22,539 nt of DNA from UBA3263 sp964528425 (lineage in GTDB: Bacteria; Bacteroidota; Bacteroidia; Bacteroidales; Muribaculaceae): contig CAZGTD010000030.1 of assembly GCA_964528425.1 (NCBI GenBank), positions 1 through 22,539 on the forward strand, read 5' to 3'. The position numbers and the translations under genes were made by a program. The notes below the pieces were generated by a model. It did no database searches. It saw nothing but the letters and a program-made list of their open reading frames with translations, and was not told the origin of the DNA. Each line of letters begins with the position of its first letter. The first letter of the stretch is position 1. This document shows, one piece after another, positions 1 through 6,828 of this stretch.

Positions 1-11
1 TGAATAAAGGG

Positions 12-84
12 AGCGATAGACGGGGGTCGAACCCGCGACCCTCAGCTTGGGAAGCTGATGCTCTACCAACTGAGCTACTATCGC
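12..84 (-). tRNA. tRNA-Gly, anticodon CCC
   Basis: The minus strand folds as a complete 73-nt cloverleaf. It has a 7-bp acceptor stem (GCGATAG/CTATCGC), a D arm beginning GCTCAGTTGG, a 5-bp anticodon stem TCAGC/GCTGA closing the loop TTCCCAA, and a T arm with TTCGAAC. The anticodon is CCC, which reads the glycine codon GGG. The discriminator base is U, as is usual for bacterial glycine tRNAs. The CCA end is not encoded (the next bases are CCC), so it must be added after transcription. A promoter box lies about 23 bases upstream of the 5' end. Confidence 0.97.
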
Positions 85-106
85 AAGTATTATGTTTTTA
101 CGGGTG

Positions 107-137
107 CAAAGCTACGGCGAATTTTTGAAATGTGCAA
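107..137 (-). promoter_or_regulatory. Bacteroidetes-type promoter of the tRNA-Gly
   Basis: On the minus strand there is a TAGCTTTG box at 114-107, matching the Bacteroidetes -7 consensus TAnnTTTG. A TTG lies at 137-135, 20 bases upstream, where the -33 element should be. Predicted transcription starts near 100, about 16 bases before the mature tRNA end. The match and spacing are seen in the sequence; promoter activity is inferred. Confidence 0.65.
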
Positions 138-157
138 TATTTTTCATGGAAATTTTG

Positions 158-165
158 TATATTTG
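158..165 (+). promoter_or_regulatory. Possible -7 box for the M23 peptidase gene
   Basis: TATATTTG matches the Bacteroidetes -7 consensus TAnnTTTG exactly, ten bases before the chosen ATG at 176. No TTG is found at the expected -33 distance. If the box is used, the leader would be only a few bases long. It sits back to back with the tRNA promoter in a 91-base divergent gap. Confidence 0.4.
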
Positions 166-175
166 CCGTCGGTTT

Positions 176-1135
176 ATGAGTAAGAAGATTTATTTTCGCT
201 ATAATGAGCGAACCGGTGGATATGAACGTGTATATCCGTCGCGCCGGAGTCGCCGGCTGTCGGCAATAGGCCATGTTTTGGCTTCGCTGGCACTCGGAGC
301 TGCGGCTTTTTTCTTGCTCAACGGTGTTATTGATTTGCCCAAGGAGCGGATGCTGCGCAAAGAAAACGTCAGGCTCACCGACGAGCTTGAAATGCTCAAT
401 TCCAGAATGGACCGCGCCCAGCTGGTTATGGCCGACCTGGCCGACCGCGACAACAACTTCTATAGGGTAATGATGCAGACCGACCGCATTTCCGACGCCA
501 AACGTTATGCTGGGCTGGAGCGGCAGTTGCTCGGTGGCTACAACGACAAATCACTGGCAGCAGTTCTGAATGAAAAAATGAACCTGCTGGAGCGCGAAAT
601 AGTTGTTCAGAGCCAGAGTTTCGATGAGCTGCGCAATCTCGCCGCGACGCGAGCTGACCGTTTGAGCCACATTCCGGCCATCCAGCCTGTCAGCGAGGCT
701 AAGCTCAAGCAAATGGCAAGCGGCTATGGCCACCGGGTTGACCCGATTTACGGCACTACAAAGTTTCATGAAGGAATGGACTTTGCATGCGACATAGGCA
801 CGCCGGTATATGCAACCGGCGACGGAACAGTTTCCACCGCCGAATGGCACAGCGGCTACGGCAACCACGTTGACATAAACCACGGCTTCGGCTATCTGAC
901 CCGCTATGCCCACCTTTCGGAGCTGAAAGTGCGCCCGGGCCAAGAGGTTAAACGCGGTGACCTGATTGGACTGTCGGGCAACACCGGCAAAAGCACCGGG
1001 CCGCACGTTCACTACGAAGTGCGACTCAAAGACGTTCCCCAAAATCCGGTAAACTACTATTTTTATGATCTTACGCCCGAAGAATACGCCGCAATGATCG
1101 AACACGCGGAAAACGCGGGCCACGTTATGGACTGA
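176..1135 (+). CDS. Membrane-anchored M23 family metallopeptidase
   Basis: A probable zinc endopeptidase of the LytM/M23 family that cuts or regulates peptidoglycan cross-links from the inner membrane. The 319-residue protein has a basic cytoplasmic start, one membrane helix at about residues 33-52, a likely coiled coil after it (about 55-80), and a C-terminal M23 domain from about 185 to 295. Zinc-binding residues are present: H198 and D202 in HEGMD, and H279 in GPHVHYE, with the accompanying YAHLS, so it looks catalytically competent. The frame is open further upstream to 92, but the start at 176 (MSKKIYFRYNE) gives the N-terminus typical of Bacteroidales homologues and lies after the possible promoter box. 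The merR-type gene follows 7 bases downstream, so the two are probably cotranscribed. Confidence 0.88.
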   Translation: MSKKIYFRYNERTGGYERVYPSRRSRRLSAIGHVLASLALGAAAFFLLNGVIDLPKERMLRKENVRLTDELEMLNSRMDRAQLVMADLADRDNNFYRVMMQTDRISDAKRYAGLERQLLGGYNDKSLAAVLNEKMNLLEREIVVQSQSFDELRNLAATRADRLSHIPAIQPVSEAKLKQMASGYGHRVDPIYGTTKFHEGMDFACDIGTPVYATGDGTVSTAEWHSGYGNHVDINHGFGYLTRYAHLSELKVRPGQEVKRGDLIGLSGNTGKSTGPHVHYEVRLKDVPQNPVNYYFYDLTPEEYAAMIEHAENAGHVMD

Positions 1136-1142
1136 TTGGACT

Positions 1143-1481
1143 ATGAGCGAAGAATTTTCTAAAAAATATTACAAAATTGGTGAAGTAACGGAAATTCTTT
1201 CCGAACCTGCAAGCACCCTGCGCTATTGGGAGTCGGTTTTTCCGCAACTCAAAGTAAAGCGCAACGACAAAGGCACGCGCTTTTACACGCCCGACAACAT
1301 AGCGATGCTGCGTCAGATAAAATATCTGCTCGTTGACCGTGGTCTGAAAATAGAAGCCGCAGCCGAGCAGATGCGAATTGCTTCAGATTCGGTCGGAGCC
1401 AAATCCCGCGCTATCGAGCGGCTCATGGAAATCCGCAAAGCCATCGTTGGCCTGCGCGATGCCCTTCACCGCTATCGTTGA
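1143..1481 (+). CDS. MerR family transcriptional regulator, small
   Basis: A 112-residue DNA-binding protein. Residues 9-75 form the winged helix-turn-helix of the MerR family: YKIGEVTEIL, then STLRYWESVFPQL, then a wing with GTRFYTPDNIAMLRQI. A short helical tail follows. No effector-binding domain and no cysteine metal site is present, so it is not a classical metal sensor; its signal and targets are unknown. It starts 7 bases after the M23 peptidase gene. MerR-type genes of this size next to M23 peptidase genes are common in Bacteroidetes, as I recall. Its stop codon is 3 bases from the stop of the convergent MazG-like gene. Confidence 0.85.
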   Translation: MSEEFSKKYYKIGEVTEILSEPASTLRYWESVFPQLKVKRNDKGTRFYTPDNIAMLRQIKYLLVDRGLKIEAAAEQMRIASDSVGAKSRAIERLMEIRKAIVGLRDALHRYR

Positions 1482-1484
1482 ACG

Positions 1485-1811
1485 TCAGCGATTGTCGCCG
1501 CTGCCGCCAAGACAGTTACGGCGAGCGCGGCTGCTGAGTTTCTCGAGATTCATGGCGGCTATCGCCTCGAGGTCAAATCCCAGGTCATTGGCCAGAGTTG
1601 CAGCATACCACAAAACGTCGCCCAACTCCATAGCTATTGCCCGTCGGGATTCTTCGTTGAACTCCGCACCGTTGTCGCGAATCGTTTTCTTAACTTTTTC
1701 CGCAACTTCGCCCGCTTCGCCGTTCAAACCCAAAGTTGGATAAACAATTGCGTGCTCGCGAGGATACAGCGCGGTTTTCAGCGCGCCTTTCTGATATTCA
1801 TTAAGTGTCAT
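1485..1811 (-). CDS. MazG-like nucleotide pyrophosphohydrolase
   Basis: A 108-residue all-alpha NTP pyrophosphatase of the MazG-like superfamily, expected to hydrolyse nucleoside triphosphates to the monophosphate and pyrophosphate. The metal-binding pattern is visible: E32xxE35 (in LNGEAGEVAEKVKK) and E62xxD65 (in MELGDVLWY). It is a single-domain form, much shorter than E. coli MazG. Substrate could be a damaged or ordinary nucleotide and cannot be read from the sequence. Its ATG overlaps the stop of the DUF4249 gene by four bases (ATGA), so translation is probably coupled. A housecleaning enzyme at the end of an envelope-transport gene run is an odd neighbour and may have no functional link. 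Confidence 0.85.
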   Translation of the reverse strand: MTLNEYQKGALKTALYPREHAIVYPTLGLNGEAGEVAEKVKKTIRDNGAEFNEESRRAIAMELGDVLWYAATLANDLGFDLEAIAAMNLEKLSSRARRNCLGGSGDNR

Positions 1812-2620
1812 TTAACTGTAAATAATTTAGAGGATGTTGCGCGGGCGGAAAACACTCCGTAGCCGCCTATAATATTTGATGGTAAAGAAGAATCAGACCC
1901 AAAAAGAACATTGCCACTAAAAAGCATTGCATTGTCAAACGCCCGCCAGAATTCATAAACCGGTTGCTCGACTCTATGGAGGTAAACAACGTAGCGCTCC
2001 CCCACCCTTAGCTGAGGCTGAAAATTTTCGCCAAATCGCTTTGAGTTGAATAGAGCAATACCTACCTTTTCGCCGGGAGTCAAACACTCTTTCCACCCCA
2101 TCAAACATGGTTTGGCAACCGTCGGTTCTGCTTGCGAAGCAATAGAAAGGTAATAATATGCCGGCACATCATCCGGCGCCGTAAAGTAGAGAGTCGTTGC
2201 CCGGAGGCTATCAATACCGCAATCTTGAAAGTCTATACTGTCAATGGCGGTGACTGCCGGAATTGTGGATGTTGCTTCAGCGCGCATATCCTTGAATGTC
2301 GCCACAATCTTATAGCTTCGGCCCGATTCGCCGATTAAATCTGTGGTCGTATACTTATAAGGCGGCATATAGCGACTATCACGGATTCCGGTCAGTATAT
2401 ACTCATTTTTGCCATCGCTGATTGTAACACTACCCCATCTGACGATCGCTGACTCAATCGACCCGCCATCCGGATCCGGACTAACGGTGGTTGTGAATAA
2501 AACCGTAGGGTGACAGTCGTTGTCAATCCAAGCCTCGATAACCGGGCGCGGCTCTTCAACGGGCAACTCCTGACTGCACGAGCCAAAAAGTAAAGGTAAT
2601 AGCCAGACTAACTTTTTCAT
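1808..2620 (-). CDS. DUF4249 family lipoprotein
   Basis: A 270-residue predicted lipoprotein. The signal peptide ends in a lipobox LFGSC with C15 as the lipidated residue. The rest is beta-rich, in the pattern of DUF4249 proteins (early PVIEAWIDND, then FTTTVSPDPDG), which are generally encoded next to TonB-dependent receptors in Bacteroidetes. The working assumption is an outer-membrane, probably surface-exposed accessory to the receptor encoded just upstream; ligand unknown. The start shares one base with the receptor stop (TGATG), which supports a dedicated pair. The family call is from recognition of sequence style and context, not a search. Confidence 0.8.
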   Translation of the reverse strand: MKKLVWLLPLLFGSCSQELPVEEPRPVIEAWIDNDCHPTVLFTTTVSPDPDGGSIESAIVRWGSVTISDGKNEYILTGIRDSRYMPPYKYTTTDLIGESGRSYKIVATFKDMRAEATSTIPAVTAIDSIDFQDCGIDSLRATTLYFTAPDDVPAYYYLSIASQAEPTVAKPCLMGWKECLTPGEKVGIALFNSKRFGENFQPQLRVGERYVVYLHRVEQPVYEFWRAFDNAMLFSGNVLFGSDSSLPSNIIGGYGVFSARATSSKLFTVK

Positions 2621-4638
2621 CAGAACTCAAACATATAGCTGATTGAAGGAAGGAAACGATATAGCGACGACTCCCGGAATAATTTATATTGACCAGTTTC
2701 AACATCCACTCCGAAGTATTGCATCTCGATATTGCGGTGGCCATAAGCATTTATCACGCCAAAATTAACACTGTGATGCCCAACACTATAGGTTGCCGAC
2801 ACATCGAGCCGCTGATACGATGGCATCCTTGCTGAATTCCGCTCGCCGTACTCGGTCAGTATCTGACCGGCAATGATATATAAATAGCGCGTAGGAGTGT
2901 ATACCCTACCTGAAGCAAAGGTAAAGCCGGCGCCTACGCTCCAATGACAGTTAATCTCATAGTCGGCATCAACTTTGAGCTGGTGTCCGACATCTGTAAG
3001 CGCCCGCACCCATCGGCTTCCGTCGCGCCGAACTGCGTAGCCATAGGAGTAACTCGCTGTGGCAGTAAAGGGGCCGTAGTGCTTCTGCACCGAGAGGCTC
3101 ATCCCGCAGTTATAGCCATTGGAAGTAGTAAGATTTAGTCTTGTGTCGTAGGCTGCATTCAATATATCAAAAATCTGCCCGTTGTATTCCGCCTCTGAAA
3201 TCACGCGCTTTCCATAAACAAGTGCTGAAACCGACAGTTGACCATCAAAAAAGGTCCGTTGCCAACCTGCCGTAATGTCAACCGAGCGCTGCGGACGCAC
3301 CTTGCCTTCGCTCCCACACCAGAAATTGGAGGCGAGCCCAAGTTCAGAAAATCCGACAAAATGAATATATTGAGAAAATACTCCGACGCCGAAAGTGAAT
3401 AAATGGCCTCTCCATCGCCAATCAACACTAAGCCGCGGGTCTACTGCAAAAAAACTGCCATTAAAAGTCGAAGCCGACAACCCGGCACTCAATGTAAGGC
3501 TGCGCGACAAATGCATTCGGGAATCAGCGAAAGCACGCAACTGCCAATGCATTCTTCCCGGCTGTCGATTGTGGCTTGAAGCGACATCACCTTCCATATT
3601 CACCCAAAGAGGTGTAATATCCATCAGTTCAAACTCGCCGCCCGCCTCAACGGCAAATTTGTCAGAGCCTATAACCTGCGATTTGCCCGACGCACCGTAA
3701 ACCACAATCCGGCTTCTTGAACTGACGCGGTATTGCGGCATATCAACGTTTAGTTTACCGGAAAACTCCGACATGTAAATTCCGGCATCCGCACTGCGCC
3801 CATGCCATCTGAGCGAGCCGACATTATTATGCCATCTCAGCCCTGTGGACAACAAATAGCGCGAATTATCGTCAGCGAGGTCATCACCATTATGGAAATA
3901 ATTAACTTTTAAAGTATTGATGGAATCTATTCGCCAGCCTGACGCAACGTTTAAATCATAAAAGCGATATGCAACCGCGTTGGCATCTCTTTTGAGCCAA
4001 CGCCCGTAGAGCTGGTCAATGTATGAAACCCTACCCGATGCAGTTATTGCAAACTTGTTTGCGAATGACGTTCCAACGGTCAGCGCGGATGAGAGTAAAC
4101 CAATATTGACACTCCCTCCGATTTTTCTTCTATAATCAAGCGCCGGGCTTAGCTCAATAACTGCGCCGAGGCGCGAAGGAGAAGATGCATTTCGTCCGGA
4201 CTGAATAAGGGTCGCCGAAGAAAAATGCCCGGAATTGAAAGTTGAAAATATCCCGCCGAAACGATAGGGAAAGAAAACCGGCGCGCCGTCTATGCGAAAT
4301 ATGGTGTTGCCCGGGTTATTACCCTGAATTATCAGTCCGGAGCCATAGTCTCCGACAGAAGAAATGCCGCCCGAACGCTTCAGGGTGTTTAGCAAATCGG
4401 CTTCACCAAGCACCCGACTGCCTCTCATCAAATTTGGCAGGCTCACCTTCAGGTTGCCCCCTTTAAGAATTCGCACCGGACGTTCGGCAGCCTGAACGGT
4501 CAGCTCATCGAGCTTTATGGAATCAGGACGCTCGGCCCGGGCCGATAACCCGAAAAAGAATAGCAGGGACGCGCAAATACACATCCCTACTATAAAAGAC
4601 TTGTTATAGGATTGCCTTATCTGAACAGGAATCCCCAT
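2620..4638 (-). CDS. TonB-dependent outer-membrane receptor
   Basis: A 672-residue receptor that should use TonB energy to import a ligand across the outer membrane. A signal peptide spans about residues 1-35 (ending GLSARA). It is followed by LDELTVQAAERPVRI, then a plug domain at about 60-160 with GLIIQGNNPGNTIFRIDGAP. The remainder is a predicted beta barrel ending in the aromatic strand ISYMFEF. It lacks the N-terminal carboxypeptidase-like domain found in SusC-type receptors and is far shorter than SusC (about 1000 residues), so it is not a SusC glycan transporter. The start at 4638 lies inside the preceding lipoprotein gene (22-base overlap). The internal Met at residue 19 would leave a poorer signal peptide. 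Ligand unknown. Confidence 0.87.
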   Translation of the reverse strand: MGIPVQIRQSYNKSFIVGMCICASLLFFFGLSARAERPDSIKLDELTVQAAERPVRILKGGNLKVSLPNLMRGSRVLGEADLLNTLKRSGGISSVGDYGSGLIIQGNNPGNTIFRIDGAPVFFPYRFGGIFSTFNSGHFSSATLIQSGRNASSPSRLGAVIELSPALDYRRKIGGSVNIGLLSSALTVGTSFANKFAITASGRVSYIDQLYGRWLKRDANAVAYRFYDLNVASGWRIDSINTLKVNYFHNGDDLADDNSRYLLSTGLRWHNNVGSLRWHGRSADAGIYMSEFSGKLNVDMPQYRVSSRSRIVVYGASGKSQVIGSDKFAVEAGGEFELMDITPLWVNMEGDVASSHNRQPGRMHWQLRAFADSRMHLSRSLTLSAGLSASTFNGSFFAVDPRLSVDWRWRGHLFTFGVGVFSQYIHFVGFSELGLASNFWCGSEGKVRPQRSVDITAGWQRTFFDGQLSVSALVYGKRVISEAEYNGQIFDILNAAYDTRLNLTTSNGYNCGMSLSVQKHYGPFTATASYSYGYAVRRDGSRWVRALTDVGHQLKVDADYEINCHWSVGAGFTFASGRVYTPTRYLYIIAGQILTEYGERNSARMPSYQRLDVSATYSVGHHSVNFGVINAYGHRNIEMQYFGVDVETGQYKLFRESSLYRFLPSISYMFEF

Positions 4639-5804
4639 TGATTAAGCGCCTTGTCGAATACGCCTTCAAACATTTCGTCGGAATAGGTAGAACCATCGGC
4701 AAAACGAATAGCGGGCATGATTTCATAGTAGCCGTATTCTTCGCCATAGTAGTCATCGTCCAACCAGGGAATAAAGGTTATATAGGCCTGGCGCACGTCG
4801 GTATTGTTGAAACAAACATAGCCCGAAATAGCGCCGTTCAGGATATCACAATCCTTTTTGCAAGCTGCCTGAGCGGCTGACTTGGTTGCATAGTCGCCCC
4901 ACGAACCATAATCATAGTAACCTTCAACCTGGTCAGTCTTTGACGAGAGGGTGGCATTGGTATAAATCTGTAATTTGTTGAGAATATTGCCGCGGCCGGT
5001 CGTAGAATTAACATACTTCGACGGGAAGAAATACTCTCCATCCATGTCAGACTGCCATTGATCATAGCTGGTAAGATTATTGCCGCTGAGCGTAGCGTTG
5101 GCATTAGCAATTTGAACACCTCCAACGGTCATTGTAGTAGTAGCAGTTGCATTGGTCGGATTAGCCTGGCCGTCAGCCTTTACAATAAGAGCTCCCATTG
5201 TAACCTCGCCCGAAGCAGTGGTTGTTTTGCCGTTCAAGCCGGAATTCTTAACATTCTGGGTCATCATTACCTTACCGTTGGCGGTAATGGAACCGGTCAT
5301 TGAATGAGGAACCTTAACGTCATAAGGATATTCTTCGTCTTCAACCGAAATAATGTCGCCGTCGTTGCTGGCATTAACCTTGATAACGATTTCCTTATAC
5401 ACGGGGTCATTGGGAATAATCGCGGTGAAATCATTGGAATCGCCTACTTTAACGAATTCATCGCCATTCCAACGATACGTTCCTTTAACGTCAGCGAACT
5501 GAATCAGGTCGTAAGAGCGACCGATTCGACGAACGCGCGAACGGTAATAATCATCATCGTCATATCCACCATAACGCTCGCTCAGATAATCAAGAAACTC
5601 TACAGAACTTTTGACTGAAGGCTCGGCAAGCAAATCGGAAACCTCTTCAGCAACAGAACCGATATATTCCTTCTGTTCGGTAACGGTCATATTGCTAACG
5701 TCAACGAATCCGGGTTCATCTTCATCGTCGTCGCTGCCGCAGGCGGTAAAGCCGACCATAATGGCACCAAGCAGCGCAGGAACGTAAAACTTAATTTTTT
5801 TCAT
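4617..5804 (-). CDS. Acidic surface lipoprotein of unknown function
   Basis: I do not recognise this 395-residue protein. It begins MKKIKFYVPALLGAIMVGF with lipobox FTAC (C22). Next comes GSDDDEDE, which resembles the acidic export signal that sends Bacteroidetes lipoproteins to the cell surface. A Tyr/Asp-rich segment (DDDDYYRSRVRR) follows. The middle is rich in Asn, Thr and Gly with alternating hydrophobic residues (for example TNATATTTMTVGG), suggesting beta structure. The tail is again acidic and aromatic (LDDDYYGEEYGYYE). The frame is open to 5888, but the start at 5804 gives a proper signal peptide and avoids overlapping the porin gene. It lies 28 bases after the porin gene and overlaps the receptor gene by 22 bases. 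A ligand-capture role is inference only. Confidence 0.75.
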   Translation of the reverse strand: MKKIKFYVPALLGAIMVGFTACGSDDDEDEPGFVDVSNMTVTEQKEYIGSVAEEVSDLLAEPSVKSSVEFLDYLSERYGGYDDDDYYRSRVRRIGRSYDLIQFADVKGTYRWNGDEFVKVGDSNDFTAIIPNDPVYKEIVIKVNASNDGDIISVEDEEYPYDVKVPHSMTGSITANGKVMMTQNVKNSGLNGKTTTASGEVTMGALIVKADGQANPTNATATTTMTVGGVQIANANATLSGNNLTSYDQWQSDMDGEYFFPSKYVNSTTGRGNILNKLQIYTNATLSSKTDQVEGYYDYGSWGDYATKSAAQAACKKDCDILNGAISGYVCFNNTDVRQAYITFIPWLDDDYYGEEYGYYEIMPAIRFADGSTYSDEMFEGVFDKALNQWGFLFR

Positions 5805-5832
5805 AACTTTTATGTGTGTTGATTGATTTGGA

Positions 5833-6828
5833 TTAGAAGCGTATGACCATTTCAGCCAAAAAGCGGTCCGGAGAATATCCATCGGCATTCTTGTAACTGA
5901 AATATTTCTCGTAGTTCAGACGAACGTCGGCGTGAACGGCCTTATAGCTGAAAGTAAGGGTTGAACCGATAGTTGCGCGGTTTCGCTTGGGTTCCATAGC
6001 CATGGTCGACATGTTGATATGGTCGGTCATTCCGTCGAAACGGCCCTGAATAGACCAGCGATTGAAGCAGCCGGCGTTTATGCCTTTGTGCCAGTCAACG
6101 TAAGCGCAATAAGTATTGGTTGACTTATAACCCCCGCCGCAATAATTTTCAAACATATATTCAGCGGCAACGAGAACATTACGGTTCTCCCAGCTCAGGG
6201 CGCCGTCAATAAGGTTGGCTCTTAGAGTCTTGGGCTTGATTGATCCATAAGATGCGGAAATGGTGAAACCTTCGGGAAGCTTAACAGTAGCTTTACCGGC
6301 ATAAGCAACAGTCTTAGACCAAACATCGTGGGTTCCGATGCTGTAGGGGTTGAAAGCACCGAACTCAAGAGTCAGAGGTGTTTTGGGAATGGCATATCCA
6401 ACCTTGGCACCAACGGCACGATAGTTCATAACCTGATTTCCCATAAACGAGCGGTTTGCAAAAATATAATTTGCAGGAGCGCGGAAAGGCTCTACGCCAA
6501 ACGGCATACGGAACTGACCGGCCTGGAAATAAAGGCCTTTTACGATATCAAAGCGGCCATAGGCATCAAGAATTTTCATTACGCCCTTATCGCAAAGGTC
6601 GGTCTGCATGAAATATGAAATCGAAGGATGGATTTTGCCGCCTATAGTCAGGCGCGCATTGCGAACCTGAAAACGCTGCTGCCCCGAAGTCGTTTCCATT
6701 TCCCAGCGGGCACGGAAAGCACCATGTATTTCCGGAACGTATGAAAATTTTTCAGCCTCAGCGGCAGTGGCTGAAGAAGCCACTGCCAGCAGAGCTAATG
6801 AACCGATAATAGACTTAAAGGATGCCAT
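5833..6828 (-). CDS. OprO/OprP-type outer-membrane porin
   Basis: A 331-residue predicted porin of the phosphate-selective porin O/P family, a 16-strand barrel type. A signal peptide (MASFKSIIGSLALLAVASSA) precedes a beta-rich body with family-like segments: RFQVRNARLTIGGKI, then FQAGQFRMPFGVEPF, then FGAFNP. The chain ends in phenylalanine (MVIRF), as outer-membrane barrels do. The family name does not prove phosphate selectivity; homologues also pass other anions. The frame is open to 6879, but the start at 6828 gives the best signal peptide. It overlaps the transporter stop by 14 bases, so the pair is very probably cotranslated and acts on the same solute. Confidence 0.82.
   Translation of the reverse strand: MASFKSIIGSLALLAVASSATAAEAEKFSYVPEIHGAFRARWEMETTSGQQRFQVRNARLTIGGKIHPSISYFMQTDLCDKGVMKILDAYGRFDIVKGLYFQAGQFRMPFGVEPFRAPANYIFANRSFMGNQVMNYRAVGAKVGYAIPKTPLTLEFGAFNPYSIGTHDVWSKTVAYAGKATVKLPEGFTISASYGSIKPKTLRANLIDGALSWENRNVLVAAEYMFENYCGGGYKSTNTYCAYVDWHKGINAGCFNRWSIQGRFDGMTDHINMSTMAMEPKRNRATIGSTLTFSYKAVHADVRLNYEKYFSYKNADGYSPDRFLAEMVIRF

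Larger units (their letters stand above)
85..175. other. Divergent promoter region, tRNA-Gly / M23 peptidase
   Basis: A 91-base AT-rich gap holding the minus-strand tRNA promoter (107-137) and the plus-strand -7 box (158-165). The two boxes are 44 bases apart and face away from each other. No operator-like inverted repeat is seen. Confidence 0.6.

Noticed and set aside
551..1123. Open frame of 190 codons on the minus strand, opposite the M23 peptidase
   Set aside because: The plus-strand frame carries the intact zinc motifs; the antisense product has no recognisable features.
5805..5888. Upstream extension of the acidic lipoprotein frame
   Set aside because: It would bury the lipobox signal peptide 28 residues into the protein and overlap the porin gene.
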